Positions 46,801-59,000 are shown, numbered from the stretch's first letter. The stretch: 64,000 nt of DNA from Adiantum capillus-veneris (GCA_014529385.2 CM043946.1:32942558-33006557), one strand, 5' to 3'. Made by a program: numbers and translations. Notes: generated from the letters alone by a model not told the origin.

Positions 46801-48127
46801 TGCACAACAAAAAGGCATAGATTATGAAGAGACTTTTGCTCCCACTTGTCGTATGACTACTGTGCGTTTTCTATGTGCATTGGCAGCTCATTTTGGTTGG
46901 GATGTACATCAATCAGACATTTTTACTGCTTTCTTGAATGGTGACATATTTGAGGAAGTTTATGTAACGCAGCCTCGCGGTTTTGTCATAAAAGGACAAG
47001 AGGACAAAGTGTGCAAATGTAAGAAGGCTTTGTATGGGTTGAAGCAATCTCCTCGTGCTTGGTATGAGAAAGCTGACACTCATTTGGTTAAACGAGGCTT
47101 TCGTAACAGTCCAACAGAAAGCACATTGTATGTAAAGCGTGAGGATGATGTATTTCTCATTGTGGTTCTTTATGTTGATGATTTGTTGATCACTGGACCA
47201 AATGAGAGACATATTGCTGAATTTAAGGCTGATTTGAATGCTACTTTCAAGATGAAAGATTTGGGGCTGTTGCATCATTACTTGGGTATACAGTTTAAGC
47301 AGTGTGATGGTGATATTGCCTTGTGTCAGAAAAGTTACATAGAGACATTGCTATGTAAGTTTGGACTTGAGGATTGCAAACCTATTGCCACTCCCATGGA
47401 AACAGGTTTGAAGTTGAGTCTACATGATGCTGGCGATCCTGCTGATGTCACTCTTTACCAAACTACTGTTGGCTGCCTCATTTATGTATGCAACACGAGG
47501 CCAGATATTCAGTTTGCAGTCTCGCAGGTCAGCAGATTTATGCATAGCCCAGGGTCTAAGCATTGGCAGGCTGTCAAGAGGATTTTCCGCTACCTTAGTG
47601 GCACTTTACATCTTGGCTTGTTTTATCCCAAGGGGGGATCATTGCCGCCAGACTTACATGCTTTTTCGGACTCAGATTGGGCTGGTTGTTTTGACACGCG
47701 AGTGTCCACAAGTGGTTTTTGTTTCATGCTTGGCAGTTCATGTACATCATGGTTGAGCAAGAAGCAACCTACTGTGGCCACTTCGAGTTGTGAGGCTGAG
47801 TACAGGGCAGTCTTCACAGCTACGGTTGAGTGTGTATGGCTCAGACACCTTATGGCTGACTTGGGTGTTGGACAGGACACTGCCAACACTATCTACACTG
47901 ACAGTCAGAGCGCATTGGCAGTTGCGAGGAACCCAGTTTTTCATGCTCGCACAAAGCACATTGAGGTGCATTACCACTATGTCAGGGAGAGGCTCTCAGC
48001 AGGAGAGATCAGCTTGGCTTATGTGCCAACACGGGACAACCTTGCAGATCTTTTCACAAAGGCATTGTCTCGTGAGAAGCTTGAAGCTTTCCGCAAAGCT
48101 TTGGGCTTACTCCCCTTTGTGGACTGA
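43808..48127 (+). CDS. Copia gag-pol polyprotein, 1439 aa
   Basis: Start chosen at ATG 43808 (ACCATGGC context, MADNNNTD); the frame is open upstream but without another ATG. Capsid domain ~1-240; CCHC knuckle 284-297 (CHYCKANDHLIKSC); aspartic protease D381 (DSGATKH); GAG-pre-integrase LWHARFGHLNF; integrase D584 (HSDVCGP), D647 (RSDRGGEY) and E683 (GVAERKN), an exact DD35E spacing; RT with YVDD at 1122-1125; RNase H D1288 (DSDWAGC), EAEY and TDSQSA. All catalytic residues are present and there is no stop. A lysine-rich duplication (AKKKEGGS) lies after the knuckle. The product would be cleaved by its own protease in virus-like particles. Confidence 0.97.
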   Translation: MADNNNTDVFKMFAAEDRLDGDNYPMWAYMMQHVLVSKGVWNIVQGIDVRPGSEDVGDVEDVAGLAARIASVRVVLPTTEQARWDVKDAQAHALIALSVKRTIIPHIRSAKSAKQAWDILAGLYASRNEAKIALLRKELESKIMHEEDDMDTFLASVKDINEQLISAGEVISDSSLVQTVLDALPDSYQTFSSTWRLMTQGNPEVVKFDALCTLLLQESLSRKNRTRQRAVEQAFIASQRKGGNSNAATSYGSAASGKNSVPNASGGSTSSGNSGDKGKKKMRCHYCKANDHLIKSCPKLKAKEAKKKEGGSTANAKKKEGGSIANPGSTTNAAIVESSVKGDCDADVDAEWAFSAECTYNPAVHDACLSVAADSHVWYFDSGATKHITSHRELFTSLESVPHGNSVTCANNASYPVQGVGKIVLTAANGSSFTLVDALYVPGIKKNLLSVSALARLGLVVKFVDDRCTVHDLSFGDEIVASGLLCRGLYKLTLYDKCGQNFANAVVDSRAISDAKLWHARFGHLNFASLLRLQKSDMVASLPPLEAPVKHVCEGCILGKMQRSKFPKDGSVRATCRLQLVHSDVCGPMQTPSLGNYLYFATFIDDYSRHAWVFPLKAKSEVFMCFKQFLAMAENVSKCTMGTLRSDRGGEYMSHEFNAFLASRGIKHQCTVPYTPQQNGVAERKNRSLTEMARCMVKSQALPHSFWLEAIMCATYVLNRCPTKALQSITPYEAWHDRKPSIEHMRVFGCLAYALVPQVQRRKLDDKAVKCIFVGYSAESKGYRLYHPQTKRILVSRDLVFVEDSVQPLLSCTRDSNVSSQDIYDTLLPLFSGGNTNVSSNEANVQPMGVFENVLEQPITDANVHDVLDEERAENEQARGMPKWLVHTLRDSKLDAPLSSRTRSGSRHASYASDCYALAVSSLHDVEEPLSFDEARNSENWIAAMKSEYDALIENDTWTLCDLPPGKKAIGTKWVYKLKHKPDGEIDRHKARLVAKGCAQQKGIDYEETFAPTCRMTTVRFLCALAAHFGWDVHQSDIFTAFLNGDIFEEVYVTQPRGFVIKGQEDKVCKCKKALYGLKQSPRAWYEKADTHLVKRGFRNSPTESTLYVKREDDVFLIVVLYVDDLLITGPNERHIAEFKADLNATFKMKDLGLLHHYLGIQFKQCDGDIALCQKSYIETLLCKFGLEDCKPIATPMETGLKLSLHDAGDPADVTLYQTTVGCLIYVCNTRPDIQFAVSQVSRFMHSPGSKHWQAVKRIFRYLSGTLHLGLFYPKGGSLPPDLHAFSDSDWAGCFDTRVSTSGFCFMLGSSCTSWLSKKQPTVATSSCEAEYRAVFTATVECVWLRHLMADLGVGQDTANTIYTDSQSALAVARNPVFHARTKHIEVHYHYVRERLSAGEISLAYVPTRDNLADLFTKALSREKLEAFRKALGLLPFVD

Positions 48128-48191
48128 TCCTGTCCTCAGGGCATGGCACTTCCCTTTACTCATGTGCCAGCTCTCGTTCACCGCATCACTC

Positions 48192-48202
48192 CAGGGGGGA
48201 TT
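48192..48202 (+). other. Polypurine tract of young copia
   Basis: AGGGGGGATT immediately before the 3' LTR; primes plus-strand DNA synthesis. Confidence 0.88.
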
Positions 48203-48429
48203 TGTTACCATATACATGTGGTAGTGATGTGTGTGAACACACTAGGACCGCCGGGGCATTTTTTCCCTCTTTAGGAGGTTTTTTCCCCCGTGCATTGTAT
48301 ATACGCCCATCACTCTAGGGCTATCTATCTTTCAATTGCACACTAAGTAACATACTCTCTATTGCGTGCCTTGAGCTTCCTTCGTCTTCTCCAAGCTGTG
48401 TGTGTTTCTCTGCAACCCTAATTCCAACA
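48203..48429 (+). repeat. 3' LTR of young copia
   Basis: 227 bp, apparently identical to 43234-43460. The target duplication TCATC follows at 48430-48434. Confidence 0.97.
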
Positions 48430-48434
48430 TCATC

Positions 48435-50820
48435 GTGACTTGTGTGTTCAAAGTGTTTATGTGCTTCAAACAATTTTTGGCTATGGCTGAAAACGTCTCA
48501 AAATGTACCATGGACACCCTCCGTTCAGATCGAGGGGGGGAGTATATGTCTCATGAATTTAATGCATTTTTGGCTATTCATGGGATAAAACACCAATGTA
48601 TAGTGCCTTATACGCCTCAGCAAAATGGTGTTGATGAGAGAAAAAACAGATCACTTACGAAAATGGCACGATGTATGGTCAAAAGTCAAGCTTTGCCACA
48701 TTCGTTTTGGCTTGAGACCAGCATGTGTGCCACTTATGTACTTAATAGGTGTCCTAAAAAAGCTTTGCAATCTATGACTCCTTATGAAACATGGCATGAT
48801 AGAAAGCCCTCTATTGCGCACATGCGTTTTTTTGGTTGTTTGGCATATGCTTTTCTGCCACAAATGCAATGCAAAAAACTAGATGATAATGCTGTCAAAT
48901 GTATTTTTGTTGGTTATAGTGTTGAAAGCAAAGGTTACAGGTTGTATCACAAAGTGTATCTTGGTCTCATGGGATGTTGTGTTTGTGGAAAATTCTTTTC
49001 AGCCCTTGCTAACATGTACTAGAGACAGTAATGTAAGCTCACAGGACATTTATGATAGTTTGTTGCCTCTTTTTGGTGGTGGAAATTCAATTGTAAATTC
49101 AAATGAGGCAAATGTACAACCTATGGGGGTTTGTGAAAATGTTACAGATCAGCCTATTACTGATGCAGATGTACATGATGTACTTGATGAGGAAAGGGCT
49201 GAGAATGAGCAGGCTAGAGGTATTCCAAAATGGATGTTGCATACTTTGCGTGATAGTAAATTGGATTCACCTTTGTCTAGTCATACTCATTCAGGTTTCT
49301 CGCCAAAAAATGCATCTTATCATATTGTTATGCTTTGGCTATTTCTAGCTTATGTGATGTTGAGGAACCTTTGTCTTTTGATGAAGCACAAAATTCAAAA
49401 AATGGGATGGTTGCCATGCAATCTGAATATGATGCCCTTATAGAGAATGACACATGAACTTTATGTGATTTTCCTCGTGCAAAAAAGGCCATTAGTACGA
49501 AGTGGGTTTACAAGTTGAAACGCAAGCTGGATGGTGAGATTGATCGCTATAAGGCTCAACTTGTTGCAAAGGGTTTTGCACAAGCAAAAAGCCATAGATT
49601 ATGAAGAGACTTTTTCTCCCACTTGTCGTATGACTATTGTGCGTTGGCAACTCATTTTGGTTGGGATGTATATCAGTCAGACATTGTTACCGCTTTCTTG
49701 AATGGTGACTTATTTGAGGAAGTTTATGTAACGCAGCCTCGCAGTTTTGTCAAGAAAGGACAAGAGGATAAAGTGTGCAGATGTAAGAAAGATTTGTGTG
49801 GGTTGAAGCAATTTCCTCATGCTTGGTATGAGAAAACTGATACTCATTTGGTCAAACAAGGCTTTTGTATAACAGTCCAACAGAAAGCACATTGTATGTA
49901 AAGCATGAGGGTGATGTACTTCTCATTGTCATTCTCTACGTGGATGATTTGCAGATCATTGGACCAAATGAGAATCATATTGCTGAATTTAAGGCTGATT
50001 TGAATGCTACTTTCAAGATGAAAGATATGGGGATTACTTGGGCATACCGTATAAGTAGTGTGATGGTGGCATTGCCTTTTGTTAGACAAGTTACATAGAG
50101 ATATTGCTATGTAAGTTTTGACTTGAGCTCAACTTCAATTGCAAACCTATTGCCACTCCCATGGAAACAGGTCTAAAATTAAGTCTTCATGATGCTGGTG
50201 ATCCTATTCATGCCACTCTTTACCAAACTTTTGTTGGCTGCCTTATTTATGTACGAAACATAAGGCTAGATATTTAGTTTACAGTCTTACGGGTCAGCAA
50301 ATTTATGTATAGCCTAGGGTCTAAGCATTGGTAGGCTAGCAAGAGGATTTTTTGCTACTTGAGTGGCACTGTACATCTTGCCTTGTTTTATCCCAAGGGG
50401 GGATCATTGCCACTAGATTTACATGCTTTTTTGGACTCGGATTGGGCTGGTTTTTGTTTCATTCTTGATAATTCATGCATATCATGGTAGAGCAAGAAGC
50501 AACCTAATGTGGCCACCTCCAGTTGTGAGGCTGAGTATATGGCAGTCTTCATAGCTACGGTTGAGTGTGTATGGCTCAGACTCCTTATGGATGATTGGAT
50601 GTTGGACTGGACACTACCAACACTATCTAAAATGATAGTCATAGCGCATTTGCAGGTGCGAGGAACCCAGTTTTTCATGCTTGCCCAAAGCACCAATAGA
50701 TGAATTACCACTATGTCAAGGAGAGGCTCTCCGTAGGAGAGGCTCTCCGTAGGAGAGATCAGCTTGGATTATGTACCAACATAGGACAACCTTGCATATC
50801 TTTTCACAAAGGCATTGTGT
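48435..50820 (+). pseudogene. Older Ty1/copia copy, right part (integrase to RNase H)
   Basis: Continues the left part across the young insertion, but jumps from just past the protease to the integrase: about 660 bp corresponding to 45000-45665 of the young element are missing. Integrase (SDRGGEY, PYTPQQNGVDERKNRS), RT and RNase H regions align throughout with many substitutions, frameshifts and stops. The RT box reads YVDDLQIIG. The catalytic integrase E is retained, but the frame breaks near 48950. Dead copy. Confidence 0.92.
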
Positions 50821-50821
50821 C

Positions 50822-51110
50822 ATAACTTAGGACCGTCATGGCATTTTTTTCATCACTAGGATGTTTTTCCCCCCGTGCATTGTATATATGCCCATCACTC
50901 TAGGGATATCTCATCTTTCCATTGCATACTAAGTAATATACTCTCTATTGTGTGCCTTGAGCTTCCTTCATCTTCTCCAAGCCGTGTGTGTTTCCCTGCA
51001 ACCCTATTTCCAACAATTGGTATTAGAGCAGGTTGCGTCCTCTCGGACTTATCGGCAGAAGCTCCAGCACACGCCTGCTCACTTTCTCTGATTTCTGTGA
51101 GCTTGGAGAG
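50822..51110 (+). repeat. LTR fragment with primer site and leader of the same copia family
   Basis: 50822-51015 matches the young LTR from about base 35 to its CA end. ATTGGTATTAGAGCAGGT and a leader (CTCCAGCACACGCCTGCTCA) follow to about 51110. An LTR followed by a leader is a 5'-type junction, yet it stands at the 3' end of the older interior. Confidence 0.85.
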
Positions 51111-51216
51111 CGTCAAGAGGTCAACAAATACTGAAAAGCACATTAAGGAGTAAAATCTAAATGTTAATGCATGAAAATGTCATAAAAATAAATGGCACCA
51201 AACAAAAACATAATAA

Positions 51217-51441
51217 TGTTAGCATATACATGTGGTAGTGATGTGTGTGGACACACTTAGGAACGCTAGGGCATTTTTTCCCACTAGGAGTTTTTCCCCC
51301 CGTGCATTGTATATATGCCCATCACTCTAGGGCTATCTCATCTTTCCATTGACACTAAGTAATATACTCTCTGTTGTGTGCCTTGAGCTCCCTTCGTCTT
51401 CTCCAAGCTGTGTGTGTTTCCCTACAATCCTATTTTCAACA
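51217..51441 (+). repeat. Solo-like LTR of the same copia family
   Basis: 225 bp, TGTTAGCATATACATG...TTTTCAACA, complete at both ends. Flanks AATAA/AAAAA are at best an imperfect target duplication. It may instead be the 3' LTR of an internally deleted element whose 5' LTR and leader are at 50822-51110. Confidence 0.85.
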
Positions 51442-51664
51442 AAAAAGACCTAAATTGATGTAAGTGATTCAAAATAAAAAGCTTAAAAGGACAAACATAT
51501 ACACTTATTTGGAATATGAAGTAAACCATGTGAGCTCGTCCAAAACAGTCAATTACCAACTTAGTAGAAGATGTGAAGTGTGCATATGGCACACAACTCT
51601 TATTTCTTAACAAGGTCGTAATGAATTGTTTTGGATAAGATTAGTTACGTAAGTGTGTCATTCA

Positions 51665-52400
51665 TTAAGTCCTCTTTGTGGTGCAACATGGTGGTCTACA
51701 CATCCAAGATAGAGCATTTCTTTTTAAGCCCTCCCTGCAATGCAACACGATGGTCTACATAGTTAGGGACAAAGGCTTTCTGTTATCTGAACTCTGTAGT
51801 AAAGTCACTTGTTTGTAGTGAATGACTACAAATTCAATGAGAAATAGAAAACAAGAACAATTGGCACATTTTTCATATTTGAACACACACAAACATGCTT
51901 AAAGTGCACAACTTGCTATGCAAGCATTTAAGCAGATGTGTGTACGTAAATATGGTAAATGTGGTGATAGTGTAATGCTCTTATTTCTCATTGAGTTTGT
52001 AATGCTTTGTATTGAACAAGTGATCAATTACTTCATTGTAGATAAGTGTATCAATTTTTATGCCATCTTTATAGTGGGATGTAATGGTCTACACAGCTAG
52101 AGATAGAGTGATTAATATACCCTAAACCCTCTCTATGGTGCAACACAATGGTTTGCACAGCTAGAGACGAGGAATCTAACACTCTTTGTACTCTCTTTGT
52201 AGTGCGATGCAATAATCTGCACAGTCAGGGACAAAGTGTGTAGTTTTCTAACCCTCATGTAGTGTGACGCAAAGGCCTACACAATCAGGAAAAGGTACTT
52301 AAGCTAAACCATTCATGCAGTGTGACACTTTGGTCTACATAGTCAGGGATAGGATATTAGCCTACAGACAAACCCCAAAGTGCGAGACTGTGCTCTACAA
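51665..52400. repeat. Degenerate tandem repeat, ~60-bp unit
   Basis: About eight copies of a core like GTGCAACACGATGGTCTACA followed by CAGTCAGGGACAAAG are found (near 51677, 51738, 52078, 52138, 52198, 52258, 52318 and 52378). The last six are spaced close to 60 bp. Confidence 0.75.
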
Positions 52401-52419
52401 AAATAGGGTCATCAAAAAA

Positions 52420-54456
52420 TAAAAAGTTAATTATAAATAAAAATAATTAGAAAAAGTATAATGATCACCTCAAGTAGCTCTCCAAGGGCTCTAACTCGTT
52501 AATACGAGGATAAATCTAACACTTCATTCGAATTGTCAACGTTGATATTTTTAAAATATAAAAGCAACTTGATCAAAATATAGTTTGATCAAAATATACA
52601 TCATTTAATTCCATTTCATAAGTGTAAAAATCATTATAGGAGCGTATAAATGCAACTCAGATAGAATTTCATCCAAGGCATCTCTAAGGGATGGTTCTTG
52701 CCTTCTACAATGTACGATGCATATAAGAGAGTTCTATTTAGGGTAATTACCACAAAATAACTTTCAATTGGTATGACATAGTGAATGACTACATGCATAA
52801 CAAAGCAAATGTAGTTAGCGGGTCTCATGCTTTGGCGCTTGGTGACTCCAACGACACTGACATGCAAGAATTAGTGAGTCCCTCACATGCATAGACCACA
52901 AAAGGTGGAGGAGAAGGTGCATCATTGGCTACAAAAGACAGAGTGTTAAGTCCTATTTGAGACTAGTGCCATTGAAAGGATAGAAAAATTGAGGACTCCC
53001 TTGTTGACATGGAAAATACCACCAAGACCATGGTGACTCAGCAATGGGAACTAGAAGCAGCTCGCAAGATTGAGAAAACTGAAAAACTTAAACTTCTAGG
53101 ATCTCTTAGTAGTGCATTTGTTGGATGCTTGGATGTACTAAAAAGTCTGATGTAATGATCTCTTTGTAGCGCATGCTTTGTGCAGTGACATATTTTGATA
53201 CTTGATAATGATCAAGTGTATTTTTTTGTTCTTCTATATATTGCTCTTTGTTGTCTCTATTTGTTGCTCTTTTAATGCAAATAATCATATGTAATAGTAG
53301 CTTCCTCTGGTTGAGTTTGAAAAGTGACATACGTTTCTGTTTCAAGCCATGGAGGATGAACTGGTGGTTCTTGTTTGCTTCTTTGCAATATTATTGTTGT
53401 AGTCATAGCTCTAGAGATTGCAAAATATGACAATTCTAGCATGATTGACTATGGGCACCAAGTTCATGTTCTTACTTGTTTCATTTGACAAGTAATCTCA
53501 GGCAGAGTGGTTCGTAAAGGGAGGAGAAGGCATGAGAATATAGTGTGTTGGACATATCCCCAACCCCACGTGTTCATGCAACATTGATTGAATTGTAGCT
53601 ACCTTGATAAGATATTTAAGAGCATGCTTTATGTAGAAAAGACACCTTCAGCTAATTGTAAAGTCGTTATTGATGCTCTTGTAATCTATCCATATCATGT
53701 TATAGAGGATCATCTACGACGAGCATTTAATCCTCTTGCTTTAAGTTTGAGAACTTCGTTACAGAGCTTGTGAGACCTTGTTTCACCAAGATAGAAGCTT
53801 CATTTTCTTTGACACAATTTGACCCAATCATGCTGACAAATGGAGTCATGCATATAACAATCAAGCAACTCTTAGGTCAAATTGTCTGGATGTTTGAGAG
53901 CATCCAACATCCTGAGATCGAGACTATCCTAGAGTATCTAGATCAAATGCAATAAATTTCATAACTACATTTGGAGCTTACGGGCCAAAAAGAAGACTCC
54001 TCCAAACGTCCAAGGACTAAAGAGGAAGGACCAGTTGCTCATTAAGCACTTGTTGAATCTATAGCCCAAACTCCAGTAGCAGTCACATCTTCTATTTGCC
54101 CCTCTATAATAGAGGCAATTGCTCTAGATGAAAGCCTACCCCCCTAGTCCTACACTTGCTTTTGAAATTTTTTAGGTTTCCACCTATAGACTCCCTAACT
54201 TGGTGAAGGCTGCTTTGATGTTGTGAAGTAGGTCAGAGTGACACAACCAAGATCTACAAGCTCATGCCGCACAAAAAATATCTTATACATATGGCACTAG
54301 AAGAGGGTACTACCATGACTATTCAACATCGTGGCATGATCCTTGCAAAAGCTCTTGTGCGTCATATCCTTAAGCCAATGCTTATCTTCAGAATGTGGAA
54401 TGGTAGTCACCTAGAGCTGTAATTAAAAGCATGCCACCATAATAACAACAACAAAT
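52420..54456. other. No recognised gene; short frames only
   Basis: Plus-strand frames at 53588-53773 and 53770-53955 are short and overlap end to end; they might be remnants of one coding region, but I recognise no motif. Confidence 0.4.
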
Positions 54457-56013
54457 GTAATGGAAATGGCCTATGAACTTTGAGAATAGCGAAATTAGGA
54501 GAATAAGAGTGAGCCTTTTTGTGAGACTACTTTGAGAACATAGAGGGTGAACTTAATTAGCGGTAGCAACATAACCATAATTACTTAGTTAACTTGGCAT
54601 GAAGAATACTTTTGCAAGAGAGAGAGTTAACTTAAGGACCTCTCTTCTTAAGCAAGGAAAGAGAAACCAAAAGCTTTGATACCAATGGAAATGGCCTATG
54701 AACTTTGAGAATAACGGAATTAGGAGAATTAAAGTGAGCATTTTTGTGAGACTACTTTGAGAACATAGAGGGTGAACTTAATTAGTTGTAGCAACATAAC
54801 CATAATACTTAATTAACTTGGTATGAACAATACTTTTGCAAGAGAGAGAGTTTAGAGAACATGCCAACAATTGAGGACCAGATTTATGTGGATCCAATCC
54901 CCCTCCAATAGGCTTTTTTATTATAGATTCTCCCATCAATAGAGAGTTGGTACAATACAATCTTTGTGTTCCTTGTGACCTAGGTGATGCAATGAAGATG
55001 GAAAGCTTCATGCATCACGAGCATAACATAGACTTTGTAAAAAGAATTAACCATCCCCAGTCTCATTCCCAAGGCCTCAAACACCTTCAAAGGTGGAGAG
55101 AGCTAGTGGGGAATGAGGATAGGGAAGAGGAAGAAGAAACCTTGATAGGATAAAGAAATAGTTGCTCACTTATCATCACTCTTCTTGCTTAGCATACATA
55201 CTAGCATAGTAACGAAGATGGAGAAGATGACAAGCTTAAGCATTGGAGCATGGCTCTTGGTTCGATTTGCATTCCATAGCCAAGAGTGCTGGTGTAGGCT
55301 CTCAACTGATCTACAAGCTTGGAGAAGGAGATGGAGCTCTTGCACTTTGCACCTCACACAATGTGTGTGTGAGAGAGAGAGAGAGTGTGGGAGGGGGGAG
55401 GGGAGAGAGAGAGAGTATACCCCCCCAAGCTAGCCCCCTCCTTTCTTTGGTTGACCCCCTTGTCTAGCTCAAGATGGAAGCTCATTAGACCCCTGCAAGC
55501 CTGGCCAATCACATGCAGAGTGCATATCAAGCAAGCATGCTAGCCTTGGGAAAAGTGTCCCCCTTTCCCCTTTGAGGGAGAGGACTTGATTAATGCATAA
55601 AAAATTAATTAAATTAACTAATTCATCATTGGACCCCTTGAGAGGCCAACCAATAGGCTTTAGGCACACCATGAGGGCAACATGAAGAGGAACTTGACAA
55701 ATGCCCTAGATGACTCTTTAGACCAAGCTTGCCTTGTGTGAGGGTGTGTGTGTTCTCTCTCTAGCTCCTACAATGAGGGATCTCCCCCCCTTGAGTAGGG
55801 ATCATGTTGACTTTGTGGAACACCTCAAGCCCCTCAAGCACCTTAGTCATGAGCACCTTAGCACCTTAGTCATTAAGCACCTCAAGAACCTTAGTCAGCA
55901 AGCATGACAAGCACCTCAATCTTTGACCAAGTTCCCACCTCAAGCACATCCCTAGCTTGCCTAAGGTCAAAGGACTTTTGACACTAACCATTGGAAGTCT
56001 TTAACGAAGCTAA
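54457..56013 (-). mobile_element. Internally deleted LTR element related to the solo LTR at 12860
   Basis: 54689-56013 matches most of the 12860-14302 solo LTR. On the minus strand this LTR is followed by TGGTATCAAAGCTTTTGG (primer site, about 54688-54670) and some 40 bp of leader. Then a second copy of the LTR's terminal ~180 bp follows (54636-54457, starting TGTAATGG on the plus strand). The interior and most of the other LTR are therefore deleted. At 56013 the LTR is broken and joins gypsy sequence. Confidence 0.7.
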
Positions 56014-59000
56014 CCCTATGGACACAAGAGGTGTGGGTAACGATAGTTTGTAGGCACGATCACCAACTCGCTTGAGTATTTTGAAAGGCCCACAATAACC
56101 TTTTTTCTTCCCCTTCCTCAAAGGTAACTTGCCGACGTTTCTCATCAACGTACTTCTTATACCGATCCTGCGCTTTCCGGACATTCTGACGAGCAAGTTT
56201 CAGCATATCCATATGGTCCTGGAGAAAATCCTTAACCTTCTAGAGTTTTTCGGTTGCCAACCCCACCGTAACGGGTGACCTAGGTTGAAAACCATACATG
56301 AGCATGAAAGGACTAAATCCAATCATGACATGCTTAGCCCTGTTGTAAGAAAACTCAAGAAGAGGTAGATGTTCTTCCCAGTCTGTTTGTTTCTTGCTAA
56401 CATATGCGTGTATCATATCCTCTAGCACTTGGTTGACTCGTTTAGTCTGACCATCCGTTTCAGGATGATCGGTTGTAGTGAGGTAGAGTTGTGTACCCAA
56501 TCGTTTAAATAAAAACCTCCAAAAATGAATGTTAAACTTGGGATCACGATCACTCACAATGTTACTTGGCAAGCCATACAACCTATACAGAGTGTCCATA
56601 AACCGTCCATAAATAACTTAGCTAACTCTGGAGTCTTAATCGTCGATTTGGTTGGAATAAACTTGCATAGTTTAGTCAACCGGTCTGCAAGCACCCATAC
56701 TGAGTCATGACCTCGTACAGTGATTGGCAAACCCACAATAAAATCCATAGAGATACTTTCCCATTTGCTATTGGGAATCTCCAAAGGATGTAAGAGTCCT
56801 GCTACCTTCAGGCGCTCTGCTTTGTTAACTTGACATTTTTGGCCATGCAAGACATAATCTTGAACAAATCCATGTAAACTTGGACATTAAAACTATAGTC
56901 GTAGGAGAGCATAAGTCTTTTTAATACGTGGGTGCCCTACACTTGGACTATCATGACATTCATAAAGAATTTGGAATCGAATGTCCGTGTCCGTCGGTAC
57001 ACAAACTCTCCCCTTGCGGAGTAGGTATCCATTGTCAATGGTATAATTCTTCCATCACTGTAGTTCATCACTTGACAGAGAAGAACTGGGTGTGGAGATG
57101 AACAACACACTACCAGCATTGGAGTGAGAAGGATCCCTCATTTGCACATGGCTCCACACTTTGGAATATGCGTCATCATGCTCATATTTGCCCTTCAGAG
57201 AATCCAAAAATTCAATGCGAAGTTCCATGAGCAAAAGAGAATTGATCTCAGGCATACGACTAAGAGCATCAGCCACCACATTGTATCGTCCTTTACGATA
57301 TCAAAGCTTTGCGTCATACTCTTGAAGGATCTCAACCCACCTGGCTTTTCGACCCTTCAAGCCGGTTTGTTGTGTAAACCATTTAATGCTTTCATGGTCA
57401 AACACAATCTCAAATTGATCTCCATACAAATAATGTCGCCATATCTTTAAGGCAGACATTATTGCATAGAGTTCGTGTTCATAAGGAAAATAATTCTGTT
57501 GTGCTGAATGAAGCTTCTTGCTTTCAAATGCAATTGGCCTCCCTTCTTGTAAACATGACTGCTCCAATAGCACGATTACTGCCGTCCGTTTCCAAAACAA
57601 ATGGTTTCAAAGGATCTACAATAGCTAGAATAGGAGTTGTAGCTAATGCATCCTTGAGTGTATCAAAACTATGCTACTGAGCGGGCCCCACTGGAAGGTC
57701 TTGCCTTTGCCTTTCAGTTGGTCCGTCATGGGAACAACGATATTAGCATAATTTTTAACGAACCTTTTGATAAAAACTTGCAAATCCCAAGAAAATCTGT
57801 AACTCTTCCAGATTTTTAGGAGAAGGCCACCGCCGAATGGTATCCACTTTGGATTGATCCATGTGTAGCCCAATAGCTGAGATAACATGCCCAAGATAGT
57901 GAATTTCCTCCTTGAGAAAATCACACTTGGATTCTTTGGCATATAATTGGTTTGTTCATAACAATTCAAACACCTGCGCCAAATGTTGCAAGTGTTCTTC
58001 CTCAGAAGCACTGTATACAAAAATGTCATCGAGAAAAATGACAAAAAATTTGCCCAAGTATGGTTTCAAGACACTATGCATAAGTGTCATGAATGTTACG
58101 GGCGCATTGGTTAACCCAAAAGGCATAACCAACAACTCGTAATGTCCAAACCTTGTTTGAAATGTAGGTTTGGGTATATCAGCAAGCAAATACATACTTA
58201 GTGATAACCCGATCGCAAGTCTGTTTTTGTAAAAATACGAACATGAGTGAGCTTTTCGGACAACTCATCCACGCGTGGTAATGGGTACTTGTTCTTAACA
58301 GTAACCACATTTAATCCACGGTATTCTACGCACATGTGCATACTACTATCCTTTTTCTTCATTAATAGGATAGGAGAAGACCATGGTGAAGAACTGGGTT
58401 GAATAAACCCTCTGCTCAGATAGTTAACAAGCTGACGTGCCACCTCAACAGCTTTAGAATAACTCATTCTGTAGGGTGGTTTACTGCCTACAACCACGTT
58501 GATGCTATGTTGCACTGATTGTGTTGGCAGTAATCCTGATGGAAAATCATTAGGAAAAACATCGTGAAATTCCTTTAATAAAGTTTTAATTCACTAGTAA
58601 CCTTTGCTTGTTGATAAGTAGCCATTGGTGGAAGAGATGAGAGAGAACCATGCGGCGTTGAGTAATGTTCAATAGATTCAACATTGGAAAGAAAATGACA
58701 CAATGAGTAACCCAAGAAAACTTCATTTATTCCATTATCAAAAACGAGATGCATAAGCTCTGTTGTACATAACAGTGTTGAGGAAGGCACATACTTATCT
58801 CCTAACAACAACACATGTGCGCCATGGGATTCAAACATCAAGCTGTTGTGCTAATAGCTATGCTTCAATGATGGTCCTAGGCTATGCAACCATTCCCTAC
58901 CAAGTACCACATTTGCCCTCTCCATATTCATAACCTGAAAATCCAAGGATGTGGAATAGCCTTGTATTTCCAACGGTACAGCTCTGACTTGAGTATCCCA

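Larger units (their letters stand above)
43234..48429 (+). mobile_element. Intact young Ty1/copia retrotransposon
   Basis: 5196 bp, with 227-bp LTRs that appear identical base for base, TG...CA ends, a TCATC target duplication, a primer site, a polypurine tract and one uninterrupted gag-pol frame. All structural requirements for autonomous transposition are visible. It lies inside an older member of the same family. Confidence 0.97.
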
